Shown here piece by piece: positions 1-10,300 of a DNA stretch of 16,876 nt. The stretch spans positions 1,578-18,453 of the forward strand of contig JAAAJB010000659.1 in the NCBI GenBank assembly GCA_016098155.1. Direction: 5' to 3'. The translations under genes and the position numbers were made by a program. Below the pieces are notes generated by a model. It was not told the origin of the DNA and did not search any database. It saw nothing but the letters and a program-made list of their open reading frames with translations. Positions within the stretch are counted from its first letter, which is position 1. Each line of letters starts with the position of its first letter. Source of the DNA: Actinomortierella ambigua (lineage: Eukaryota > Mortierellomycota > Mortierellomycetes > Mortierellales > Mortierellaceae).

Positions 1-130
1 TTGGTAGATATTGAAGTGGCACGGCAGCCATGACAGGAGTGCTCAGGGCAGAAGATCTCGCTGCTGCGATGACCTGGGTGACCACTGGCGAGGAGTGGTT
101 GGCTGAACTTCGACACACGTCAGTCCGTCC

Positions 131-538
131 TTAGCACCACTGGCGCCACGTGCCGAAATAGGTTTCGTGGATATTCTTGCCGTTCCGCCAGATAGAGTAC
201 TTGACAGGCATTGTCCAATCGAACCAATGCTTTCCATCCTTGATCACCGAGAAGTAGAAACTCTGTTGATCCCAGTTGATCAGCCTCACGCCAATATTGC
301 CCTGATAGCATTCACGGGCCATGTCCATAAATTTAGATGAGCAGGTCGTCCAGTTGGGGTTATCGTCGCGTAACATGATGTAGTTCGTAATGCCTTCCGT
401 GCAGCTGATCGGGCGACCGGAGCATGTGGTCATGTCGGTGATTCTCATCTCGAGCTCAAAGCAAGCTGAGACCGTCTGAAGCAGGGTGAACACGCCGAGG
501 AGGACAACCGAGGTGGGAAGGAATGATTTGAAGAGCAT
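131..538 (-). CDS. Small secreted cysteine- and tryptophan-rich protein, function unknown
   Basis: A single-exon frame of 135 residues ending in TAA at 131-133. The chosen ATG (codon 538-536) is followed at once by a classic signal peptide: Lys4, then a hydrophobic run to about residue 22 and a likely signal-peptidase site after VSA (residue 25). The mature protein of about 110 residues has six cysteines (26, 39, 46, 66, 77, 135), an even number that fits three disulfides, with the last one as the C-terminal residue. It has seven tryptophans and one N-glycosylation sequon (Asn62-Trp-Thr). The frame stays open upstream to 775, but the extra residues would bury the signal peptide and cover the TATA box, so I rejected the longer start. 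I do not recognise the family. Export is well supported by the sequence; an effector, antimicrobial or wall-associated role is only a guess. It could also be a lineage-specific orphan. Confidence 0.8.
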   Translation of the reverse strand: MLFKSFLPTSVVLLGVFTLLQTVSACFELEMRITDMTTCSGRPISCTEGITNYIMLRDDNPNWTTCSSKFMDMARECYQGNIGVRLINWDQQSFYFSVIKDGKHWFDWTMPVKYSIWRNGKNIHETYFGTWRQWC

Positions 539-2396
539 TTGGACAAAGAAAGGGATACGGAAATGAATGGGGTACTGATTTGGGTGGATGAGAAGGTGTG
601 AATGTGCATGGTAGGTAAGAAGTGGAAGAAGAGGAAGAACTGGTGGGCTTTTTATATTGAGGTGTCTGGCGAGCCACTCTTTTCCACAGCACCTTACCGT
701 CGGAGCCAATGTCCATTGTTGGGTGCTCATCATGTTGGCCACTTGAGAGACGCCGCGCGACCCAACCGCATGCACAGAGGCCTCTAAGCCCTAACTTTCT
801 AGAACGTTTGGAGCAGCTAAGCCTAAACTGAGCCCTTTGGTAACATGCATTCTCTCGGTACTAGAAGGCTGGAGCGAGAGAATATATTTTTGTACGACCA
901 AGTTGCAAGGCTGAGGAGGGGTAAGCTTAAAGATCTTTAAACGGTGTTCAAGGGAAAGACAGTGGAGGGTGAGGATGACTATGTAATTGGAGTAGCAATT
1001 TGTGGTGATTTCCCGACTTTCTTTTTTCATGCATGCGGAAAGAGATTATACGAAGGCGAGTTACTGATCCCTTGGAGTCGAATACCCACCGTGGACGATA
1101 GTGTAGGAACGTTCTTCTAGGCCCTCTATATTCGTCAGCACGCGTGACTTGCACGTCAGCAAGCGTTGGTCGCCCGATACTCAATAAGGCCAGGTTTGCC
1201 TTCTTCCTAAATGTCCTGCGGCCCCATAGCGGCCTCCTGCAGTACGCATGTTGTGAAAAGGGGTTGGCTTGAGGCCTCGCCGCAGACCGATTCATTGTAT
1301 CTGGTGACTGGGAGATTATGCTACTTACATCTGTTGCTGTGATGAACTAGTGTATGAGCTGTCCATACCCGAAGCTTACTCGGGTTGGCTGAAAAAGGTA
1401 TGTGGGCGGGTTTAACTGGTGTGCACCGAGAATTAGTATGGGTGTATCATCTGGGAAGGGTGTCCATTCTATCAGAATCGAGTGGAGGCAGGGTGTCTGC
1501 TGCGGCCTAAGACGAAAAGGCATGGCCCACAAGTTTCGTGTAACGCACAGGTGGGCGACCAACCAAGCAGCTGATTATTTACGTTGATTGTGGGTGCAAC
1601 GAGGAGACAGGATTGTTGCATAAATTGCTAAGGGGGGGGGGTGCAAGGGCTTTCAGGAGGGAGCAGTATGACACACTGATGCAAATGCGACTGGAATGTG
1701 AATACAACTAGAATTGGCCATGAGTCTTTTGTGTGTGGTTGTAGTGGGGCGAGGGATTCTCTAGGTTGTGGAGAACATTGAGATCCATGAGGGAAGAGAG
1801 GGCGGGCTCCATGGACGGGTGTGTGCACAGGGCGAGTCATCCGGTGTCAAAAGGAAGGTGGCGGGTATTCAATATGGGCTGTTTGTTGGATGGATGTATG
1901 ACAGCCAAGGACGATTGGTGGCACGCGGTCAAACTCACATGGCGATGGAGGTACTTCTTCAGTTATCGAAGAGGACGCACACACAGCAGGTGTCAGACAG
2001 CGGGGTACGACGGAGAGACTGGAACTGAGAGAGAGGGGTGCGCGGACTTGCAATCAGAGCGTGCACTGCTGCATTTTTAGTTTTCAACTTTTTCCCTGAT
2101 AAGCCCTTTTCAACTCCCTCCCCTCTTCTCTATTCACCTATTCTCTCGGCGACGAGCATTCTGCACCTTCTCCTCATTGTTCTTCTACGTACTCGTCTCC
2201 CCTTGCTCGCATCGACTGAGCTAGTTTCCAGCCATTGCATTGCATTGCAGTCTTCATCTTTTTTTCGCATCCCTTTCTTCATTCTCTCGTTGATCCACCC
2301 TCACAGCATTGTACTTGCCCTATCTTTTGTTGTTCTTGTTGTTGCTCTTCAACCGTACCTTCTCAATTTTTTTTTATTCGACCAGACACCTCCATT
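539..2396. other. Divergent intergenic region between the secreted-protein and MTHFR genes
   Basis: It holds the upstream region of the minus-strand secreted-protein gene (539 to roughly 800) and the promoter and leader of MTHFR on the right. The middle, about 820-2030, has a run of ten G at 1632-1641 and several open frames of 60-115 codons on both strands. None shows a recognisable domain or signal peptide. The best is a 115-codon minus-strand frame from the ATG at 1295, in a stretch less repetitive than the rest. From 2041 to 2396 the plus strand is pyrimidine-rich and contains no ATG, which marks it as the MTHFR 5' leader. I see no clear TATA box for MTHFR; an inverted CCAAT at 1914-1918 and a TGATAAG at 2097-2103 are weak candidates for control sites. 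Confidence 0.6.
650..656 (-). promoter_or_regulatory. TATA box of the secreted-protein gene
   Basis: On the minus strand this reads TATAAAA. It lies about 112 bases upstream of the ATG at 538, at a sensible distance for a short leader. A CCAAT pentamer sits further upstream at 706-710 on the plus strand, and this element works in either orientation. One ATG (codon 609-607, minus) lies in the presumed leader out of frame with the gene, so the start of transcription near 615-625 would leave it very close to the cap. Confidence 0.5.
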
Positions 2397-3101
2397 ATGA
2401 AGATTATCGATCGTCTTAACAAGGCTCGGGAAGAGGGCCGAACAACCTTTTCGTTTGAGTACTTTTCACCCAAGACAGCACAGGTAATACCAGGCAGCAT
2501 AAGGCAGTCTCTTCCTTCCTTTCTTTCTTTTTTTATTGGATCTTGAGGAGATTGCTGCTACGACTGCTAGTGGGTTCTGGCACTGTTAAACTGGCACTTT
2601 TACTGTTGGAGGAGGGGCATGTGTGCTTCATCTGGAGGGTGGGGGGGGGCTGATAGTGCATGGGCAAAGAGAAGGTGAAGTGGGTGTCAATGTGAGTCAA
2701 AGGGAGGAAGGTGGAACTCGCTCTCTTTCCCTCTCCTCCGAATTAAGGTTGCGATAACTCTGGACTGATCATTCTGTTTCCCTCCACAACAACACAAACC
2801 TCACCCACTCCCCAGGTACAGCACAATCTCAACATACCATACCACACACATCGCCCACAGCACTCTTTTTCTCTCACTCACTCACTCCCTCCCTCCCTCA
2901 CTCTCTCCTCTCCCTTTCATTGATCTCTCTTGAAGATGATGAGGGTTGCGCGTGAGGGGGGGGGGGGAGAGGGGTTCACTGGGTCTGACCAGTCCTGTAT
3001 CATCCTTTGAACGACCCCACACAAGAACGAGTATGTTGGTAGGAGGGAGAGGGCTCTCTCTCCCAGTCACTCTCTACGCTCTTAAAACCCTCGCTCTCTC
3101 C

Positions 3102-3134
<33 letters not shown>

Positions 3135-4734
3135 GCTCTCGCCCTTGTGTTGTTGCTACTGCTCGCGGCTATTTTTCTTTGGGGATCGGACACAGCGGAG
3201 AGAGATTGGTGACCACCTTTTCCCACAACGTGGTGACCCACGGGCGAATGGGGTCAAGAGGGCCCGCGCGACATTAAGATAGACATATGATAGTCCAACC
3301 AGCAACCATGTCAGCGTGTGGTACCACCGCCATTCTGTTACACTCTTTCCCCCCCAGAGAAAAAAAACAGAGGCTGATCGCTAACCATACCACCCCCCCC
3401 CCACCCTATTCACTCATGGATTCCCTCTCTATATCTCTCTCCGTCTCTCTCGCTCTCTCTCCCTATCTCTATCTCACCTAACATAGGGTATGGTCAACCT
3501 CAATGACCGCATCGAGAGAATGTGCTCGCTCAACCCCGACTTCGTCGACATCACATGGGGTGCTGGTGGATCAAGGCCCGCTGCGACGCTCGAGGTCGTC
3601 TCAAACTCGCAAAAGGTCTATGGCGTCGAGACGTGCATGCACCTTATCTGTACCAACAACCCCACTGACAAGATTGACAAGGCTCTCAATGTAAGTACTG
3701 TAGCTAGTGCCAGTTTCTAGTGATTCTGTCCTAACCCATTCTTCCTGGCATGGGTCTGTCTCTGGATGGCAAAGGAAAGGAGGAGGGGGTTCTGTCTCAC
3801 TGGTAGCCCCTTCCCTCCCCTTCCCCATGTGCTTGTGCTTCTTTCGTCGTGTGTGCAATATTCCTGGCGCATGTTTGTTTGTACTCCCATTTTTATTTGC
3901 CCCAAAAACCCCTTGTTGATAATCGCTCATGGCCCAACTAGACAATTTCCCAGTTGTCCCTGTCCCTGCCTTTGTCCTCACTCGGTGCCAAATGGCGTCA
4001 GATTGTCTCTCTCTCCTTCCCTCCCCCCGAAATACCTCATCACCATCCCTCCGTCCTAGCGCCCCATTGATATCATCTCCCCCAAACACCATCTATTCCT
4101 GGAAGTCACCATATCACTACGCAGCATCTATCCTTTCTCTCTCTCTCTCTCTCTCCCTCTCCAATCCTTGTTCCTCTATATTGACGCGTCTTTATCTTCT
4201 TACTTCTAGGAGGCACGCGCATGTGGCAACCAAAACATCCTGGCTCTGAGAGGCGACCCTCCACACGGCCAAACCGAGTGGTCTTGTTGTGAGGGCGGTC
4301 TCAACTATGCTGTAGACCTGGTCAAATACATTCGCAAGACACATGGCGACTATTTCGGCATTGGTGTTGCAGGCTATCCCGAGAAACACCCCGAATCACC
4401 CTCGATAGATCTTGATATTCAATACCTCAAGGAAAAGGTCGACGCTGGCGCCGACTTTATTGTCACTCAGTTGTTCTTCGACGTGCCTCTCTTCTTCGAC
4501 TGGGTCAAAAAGTGTCGCGCTGCCGGCATCAATTGTCCCATTATTCCAGGCATCATGCCCATCCAGGCCTATGCCAGCTTCAAAAAGAACATCGTTGGCC
4601 TGAGTGTGCCCCAGTGGATTCTTGATGGCATCGAGCCTATCAAGGTATGGTTTTAAGTAGTTTTGCATGCCGGAAGGGTCTGTGCACCCATGTTGTATAT
4701 CTTGTATGACTTGTCTATCTCACTACTAACAGGC

Positions 4735-4788
<54 letters not shown>

Positions 4789-6090
4789 CTCGCATCTAGA
4801 GTGACGACCAAGCTATTCGTGCCTTTGGTATTGAGGTTGGCATCAAAATGACCAAGGAACTCATCGAGGGAGGCGTTTGCGGCATCCACTATTATACCTT
4901 CAACTTGGAGCGAAGCACACGTTTGATTTTGGAGGGTTCTGGCCTTGTCAACAAGACTGATTATATCAAGAAGAACATGCCATGGCGATCCGTAAGTTTA
5001 TCAATTCTTTGCCATGTCGAATGAAAAGAAAGCTGTCTTGTCCACATGTGCGATGGTACTCACCTATTCTTATTTGCTGAATCAATAGAGCTTCGCTGAG
5101 AAGCGAAAGGAGGAGAGTGTCCGTCCCATCTTCTGGGCTAACCGTGCCAAGAGCTACATCAGCCGCACAGACAGCTGGGACGAGTTCCCGAACGGCCGCT
5201 GGGGTGACTCGCGGTCGCCTGCATATGGCGATCTGGACCGGTATGGTGTCTACCTCAAGTACAGGGCCGAGGAGGCGATCCAACATTGGGGCGCGCCAAA
5301 CGACCTGCACGACATTTGCAAGCTGTTTATGAACTACTGTCAAGGCGATGTGTTGACGTTGCCTTGGTCGGATCAAGCCCTGGCGCTCGAGTCGGGCCCG
5401 ATCCGCACACATCTAATTGAGCTCAACTCGGTTGGAATTCTGACAATCAACTCTCAGCCGGCTGTTAATGGAGCCAAGAGCGACGATAAGGTCTTTGGTT
5501 GGGGTCCAAAGGGCGGCTATGTCTACCAGAAGGCCTATCTCGAGTGTTTCGTCTCGCCCGAGATGCTGGAGAAGCTGAAGGACCGCATGAGCAAGTTCCC
5601 ATCGTTCACATACCACGCGTTTAACAAGGTCGGTGATTTGCATACAAACGCAAAGGACAAGGGTCCCAACGCCGTCACTTGGGGCGTATTCCCTGGTCGA
5701 GAGGTGGTGCAGCCGACGATTGTGGAGCTGTCCAGTTTCGATGCATGGAAGGACGAAGCCTTTGCGCTCTGGGAGCAATGGGCGCGGTGCTACCACCAAA
5801 CCTCACGGCCGCGTGAGTTATTGAACCAGATGGCCAACACATGGTACCTGGTGAACATTGTCAACAATGATTACCACCAAGCGGAGCAAATCTTTGAGAT
5901 CTTTGAGCCCGAGACTGTTGTCGCGCGTGCCAAGGCCGAGGAGGCCGAGGACTCGCGATCGGAGACGGCTTCAATCTCCTCGACGCTTGTTGGTGATGCA
6001 ACTGTCGAGAAGGTGGCCGTGGACCTGGAGAAGGCACGTTTGACTCAACAACAACAATCGGCCACGTTGACTGAGGCAGTCAAAGTTTAA
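2397..6090 (+). CDS. MET13: Methylenetetrahydrofolate reductase, Met13 type (five exons)
   Basis: Exons 2397-2483, 3487-3690, 4210-4644, 4800-4991 and 5089-6090 join in phase 0 at every junction to give 639 residues. The enzyme reduces 5,10-methylene-THF to 5-methyl-THF with FAD and a nicotinamide cofactor, feeding methionine and SAM synthesis in the cytosol. The N-terminal TIM-barrel catalytic domain covers about residues 1-280: FEYFSPKT holds the catalytic Glu21, followed by [29 protein letters not shown] with FAD-contacting Asp113, [11 protein letters not shown] and PIIPGIMPI. The linker and C-terminal SAM-binding regulatory domain (about 307-579) include [44 protein letters not shown] and [25 protein letters not shown] and TINSQP resemble yeast Met13 rather than Met12. 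The start is the first ATG after a 356-base ATG-free leader and matches the family N-terminus. A 60-residue charged tail (580-639) goes beyond the usual end. Introns are 1003, 519, 155 and 97 bases; retaining intron 3 would give an immediate stop. Confidence 0.95.
2484..3486 (+). other. Intron 1 of the MTHFR gene (1003 bases)
   Basis: It has a GTAATA donor and an ATAG acceptor. Flanking codons join as PKTAQ|GMVNL, continuous with the family alignment, so no coding exon is missing inside. The intron holds CACT/CCCT short repeats (about 2871-2905), a G-run near 2958-2968, a (TC)12 tract at 3111-3134 in a longer CT-rich block, and C-runs near 3391-3401. A CTAAC at 3381-3385 is a possible branch site: the 100 bases from it to the acceptor contain no AG. 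A second CTAAC at 3478-3482 is probably too close to the acceptor. Open frames inside are low-complexity and not coding. Confidence 0.85.
3691..4209 (+). other. Intron 2 of the MTHFR gene (519 bases)
   Basis: It has a GTAAGT donor and a CTAG acceptor, phase 0. A (TC)n tract at 4136-4155 lies in an AG-free stretch running from about 4124 to the acceptor. TTGAC at 4181-4185 fits a loose branch-site consensus 25 bases before the acceptor. The open frames inside on both strands have no family resemblance. Confidence 0.88.
4736..4784 (+). repeat. (TC)24 microsatellite in MTHFR intron 3
   Basis: An uninterrupted 49-base TC repeat in the 155-base intron at 4645-4799. It sits between a perfect TACTAAC branch site (4724-4730) and the acceptor AG at 4798-4799, and contains no AG itself. 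It is therefore the polypyrimidine tract as well as a repeat likely to vary in length between strains. Confidence 0.95.
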
Positions 6091-6267
6091 ATTTGTTGCT
6101 TTTTGGTAGTGCAATGTTGTCATTGTCCATTGGACACTCTAGAGCCGCTCCTCTCTCTATCTCTCTCTATCTTTTTCTCTCTTTGTCTTTGTTCCTCAGA
6201 ATGGAGGGAGGGCACGTCCTCCCACCCCCACTCCCATTCTCTCCACATGATACCAGGTCTCAATGTA

Positions 6268-6273
6268 AATAAA
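6268..6273 (+). terminator. Poly(A) signal of the MTHFR gene
   Basis: A canonical AATAAA lies 178 bases after the MTHFR stop codon. It follows a CT-rich 3'UTR and is followed by T-rich sequence (GTTTTTTGTATTATTT), a common setting for cleavage. No other AATAAA is closer to the stop. Confidence 0.6.
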
Positions 6274-7041
6274 AACCACGTTTTTTGTATTATTTATGCT
6301 TCTCTCTCTCTTTGTCTAATTCTCGCCGCTCACGCGCGTTGGGACCAACTCTTCATCGACAATGTTGGTTTCGCAACAGCCCAGGAAGAAATTGTGGCCT
6401 TCCTCTCTCCCTTGTATGTCATTCTTTACCAGCAGCATGGGTTGTTGAAGGAACGGCAAAGTGGTACGTATCTCTAATAGACTTGTCACTGGTCTTCACA
6501 CAACAGCCCACATAAAATATATACATGATTTCGAATCTATTTTTCCCTCAGCACATACCTCAACTATACTCTGGGCTGTAAAAAGTCTTGGCACTCAGTG
6601 ATTTCTCTGTACTACCAGTGTCCCTCTTCCATGATCAAGATGCAGACATTATCCAGCCAACGATGGGAGTCACAGACGCAAGGCGTTTGTGTGTGTGTTC
6701 GGGAGAAAGAGAATGTGAGACAGGGGTCGGCTTGGAAAATAAGAGACGAGGGTTGGATTGAAAAACGAGAGACAATGGGGCGCTACATGTATAGGCAGGG
6801 AGTTCTGGCCGAGAGGGATGCGCTTGGGGAAAAGATGACGACAAGGAAAAAAAAAAAAAAAAAACTCTCACAGCTGTCTATCCTAGGAAGACGAAGAAGA
6901 CAGCACGATCGTGACACAAGCAACACATGCCCCGGACGATTCCCTTCTAAAGGCTGCTGGTTGGTAGCACCAAGGAATTCAGGTACAGCAACCAAAATCA
7001 ACCGATGATGAAGAGCACAGCAACAGCCCACTTCAACCTTA

Positions 7042-7065
7042 ATTGGCTTTAGAAAGTATTAAAAG
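7042..7065 (+). promoter_or_regulatory. Putative core promoter of the ABCA gene (inverted CCAAT plus TATA-like)
   Basis: An inverted CCAAT (ATTGG, 7042-7046) is followed by TATTAAAAG (7057-7065), about 250 bases before the ATG at 7314. The ATG-free pyrimidine-rich leader begins some 20 bases downstream, which agrees with transcription starting near 7085-7110. The assignment rests on motif and position only. Confidence 0.4.
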
Positions 7066-7313
7066 GCGCACTTTTTTTTGGCGATGGCCTTTGGTTCTTT
7101 CATCGCGCCCTCTCACTCTTTCGCTCTCTTCGCCTCCTCCTTCCCTCACTCCATCCTTCACTCCTTCATTCCTTTTCCTCTTTCACTCCATTCTCTGCTG
7201 ACACATCTAACTGTTGGCTTCTTTCCAAATACTCCGACCTAATTAAGGTCCCGATTGATTGGTCTTCATCAAACACACTACTCTGTGCAGTACAGTACTA
7301 CAATTAGAATATC

Positions 7314-10300
7314 ATGACTGCAAAGTCGGCAGATGCCGTTGTCCTGGCCTCGGCTCGACCCTCGACAGCTATCGCAAAATGGTTCCGCCAGCTCGGAGCA
7401 ATCTGTCGACTGAATTGCACCCTGATGGTACGCCAAAGCAAAACAAACAAAGGCAACAGCAACAATGGTAGCGAAGAGCAGTGTGGTTTACTCTCAGCCC
7501 ATTCACGTATTCTTTATTTCCCCTTCTTCATCCACCGTTTCTTGGCGTTCAATAGGTGCGATATTGGAAGGCAACCCTAATTCAGGCCATCGTATTGCCT
7601 GCGATTGCGGTAATTGCCATCTATGCTATCCAAGAGGCATCATCGGGGTCAGGTGGCAGCGATGGCCCTGCCCAGCTTAGCGTGTCAACTTGGTCCATAC
7701 CTGGCCTCGATTCTTGCAAAGTAGGAATTTTTTTTTCATCATTCTATCAACTATTTCGTCAGTCTTTTGTTCCTCTCACTCACCTTATTCTTTTTCTTTC
7801 CTCCCCCCCCCCTCCTTTTTTTGGTAGCGTACACCGGATGCCACGACACCTTGCATCACTCTTGCCTACACACCACAGACTCCCGAGACAACGGAGATTA
7901 TGGACATCTTCCGGACCAAGAATCAGCTGCGAATGGGTCGTCAGTCGCCATTGCAACTTGAAACGACGGTGATCTCGGATCCATCGTTTATTCCTTCGCG
8001 CGACATGGATATTGTTCCTGTGAGCAGCGAGTCATTCCTGTACCAATACACGCTGGACCACCCGACAACAGTCCTTCTGGGTGTGGCATTCACCAAGCAA
8101 GGAGGGGGCGCGGACGGTATGACACCGCCAATCAATTGGGCTTATCAGATCTACTACAACGCGACGCGGGCGGTGAACCGGACCGTGAACGGTGATTTCC
8201 AATACAAGGCCGAGGCCGGCATTAATCGCAACGCCGGCATGGATGACCATTACGGCGTCTATCTGCCTACGATGATGCGGTCAGTGGACGAGGCGATCAT
8301 GAGCATGCTCCAGCGCATGACGGACACACCTGCGGGCAAGTCTAGTCCTGCGACCGTGGATCTGGACTATTCGCTGCGGTCGTACCCGATTCCACAGTTG
8401 CAGACCGATAACCTATATGATTCAATTGCGTCCAACTCGTTCACGATGTACTCCAGCCTGGTCATCATTCCGGCCTGCATCACAATGGTCATGGCGGTGA
8501 TGCGTGTAACGCGCGAAAAGGAGTCCAAGGTGCGCGAGTCGATGGAGATGATGGGCCTCAATGTCGAAGCCTACTGGATGGCGCAGTGGCTGACGGCGTG
8601 GATCATGGCCATCCTTCAGTCGGCGATCCTCCTCGGTCTGGGTCATGCGGCCAAGATCCCGGTGTTTGTCAACGCAGATCCCTCGATTTGGTTGGTGTTT
8701 CTGACACTGTTCTGTTACGCGATGAATCTGATGGGCTTCTTTCTCGCAACCTTTTGCCAGCGTGTTGGTACCGCTGTCGGCTTGAGCTTTGCCTTGGTTG
8801 TGGCCGCGTTGGTCACGACTCCCATTATTGGAATGAGCTGGTTCAAGTTCTGGATCGCCAATGTTAAGATAGAGGGAGGTCAGCTGGTCTGGCTGATGCT
8901 ATCAGACCTCTATATCATGCAATACTTCTTGCCTTTTTTCAATTTCGCCCGCTTTACTGACCAGGTCTCCCAGGCGACATCACGAACCTACGATTACACG
9001 ACGCAGGGGTTGGTCGAGGGCAACAAATTTGTTTGGTCCAATATGACACAATACAAGCACGATACTGAGCCGCTGCAGCCATATCTCCCACAGCCGATCT
9101 CGGCGGTGTATGCGCTCTTGGTCAACATTGTCTTGTTTGTCATCTTGACCTGGTACTTTGATCAGGTCATCCCCAAGGCCTCCGGTCGCCGCTCCGAGCC
9201 CTGGCACTTTTTTGTCTCCCGTATCCCTCGCGCCTTCAAGAAGATGTTCTCTTCCAGCAGTGCCGAGGGTCAAGGCCTTTCTGCTTACGAGCAGCAGCAA
9301 ATCAAAAACTCTACCGCTGTCCGCCCTTACGAAGGCGAGCCTCCCGTGGGTGAGGATGAGGATGTCATTGCCGAGCGTGAGCGCGCTGTGAACTGCACCC
9401 ATGGAGGTAAGAGAGGGGGAGAAAGGAGCATGGCTACAGGCTTGAAAATGATTAATTTTTTTATCTGGGAATCTTTTTGTCCATCCTTCATGTGATTAAC
9501 CCAGCGTCGTGGTCATCTTTATTTTTTTTTTTTAATTGGGGAATTTACTTAGTGGCTGTCCGCATCTCCAACCTGACCAAGATCTACAAAAAGCCCTCGA
9601 CGGACTCCATCGGTCGCCGCATCCTTCAAACGCTGGGCTACATCTTCACCTGCGGCTGCTGCCGGCGCACCGTCCGTGAACAGCGCCACGCCACGTCGAC
9701 CAAACGCGCCGTCGACCGTCTGAACCTGATTGCCGAGTCGGGCGAGTTGCTGGCTCTGTTGGGACCCAACGGCGCCGGCAAGTCCACTACGATGCAGATC
9801 CTGTACGGTGTGACCCCTCAAGACGCCGGCACGGCCTTCCTGTTCCACCGATCGATCGACAATGACCGCCAACAGATCAAGGCCACGCTGGGAGTCTGCC
9901 CACAGCACGATGTCCTCATCAGCGACCTGACCGTCCTGGAACACATGCAGCTCTACGCGGCCATCAAGGACCTGCCCGCGGATGCCTGGCGCCTCGACAA
10001 GGGCGAGGATGCCGAAGAGGATGCCACGAAGCGCAAGAAGAAGAATGACGACTTTTCGACGACCTTGCCCGAGTCGATTGCTCCTCCAACCTGGATCAAG
10101 TCTCGACTGCAGGCCGTCCAGCTCTGGAAGGACCGTCACACGTACGCGGGCCGTCTGTCGGGAGGTATGAAGCGTCGTCTGTCGACGATCCTGGCCACGG
10201 TCGGAGACCCCGAGGTGTTGATCCTGGACGAGCCGACGACGGGCATGGACCCGGTCCACCGACGCCACGTCTGGACGTTCCTGGCCCAGTTCAAGCGGTC

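Larger units (their letters stand above)
6091..7313 (+). other. Intergenic region: MTHFR 3'UTR and ABCA promoter and leader
   Basis: The left part holds the MTHFR 3'UTR with CT-rich blocks (about 6148-6190) and the poly(A) signal. The middle contains an A18 run at 6847-6864 and a few open frames of up to 136 codons (for example 6598-7008) that are low-complexity and unlike any family I know. From 7087 to 7313 the plus strand has no ATG and is CT-rich, which fits the leader of the ABC transporter gene. I see no RNA gene here. Confidence 0.6.

Noticed and set aside
131..775. Longer 214-residue version of the secreted protein
   Set aside because: The extra 79 residues precede a perfect signal peptide and span the TATA box at 650-656, so they lie in the leader and promoter.
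2038..2400. Open frames in the MTHFR leader that overlap or extend the start codon
   Set aside because: They begin with GTG or TTG; there is no ATG between 2041 and 2396. The Ser/Leu/Phe/Pro content simply reflects CT-rich DNA.
6452..6536. tRNA-like A box (GGCAAAGTGG) and B box (TTTCGAATC)
   Set aside because: The spacing is roughly tRNA-like but no acceptor stem, anticodon arm or T stem can be paired.
7556..7972. Separate ORF inside the ABCA gene starting at 7556
   Set aside because: Its first codon is GTG, which is the first codon of ABCA exon 2 after a good acceptor. It reads in frame from exon 1.
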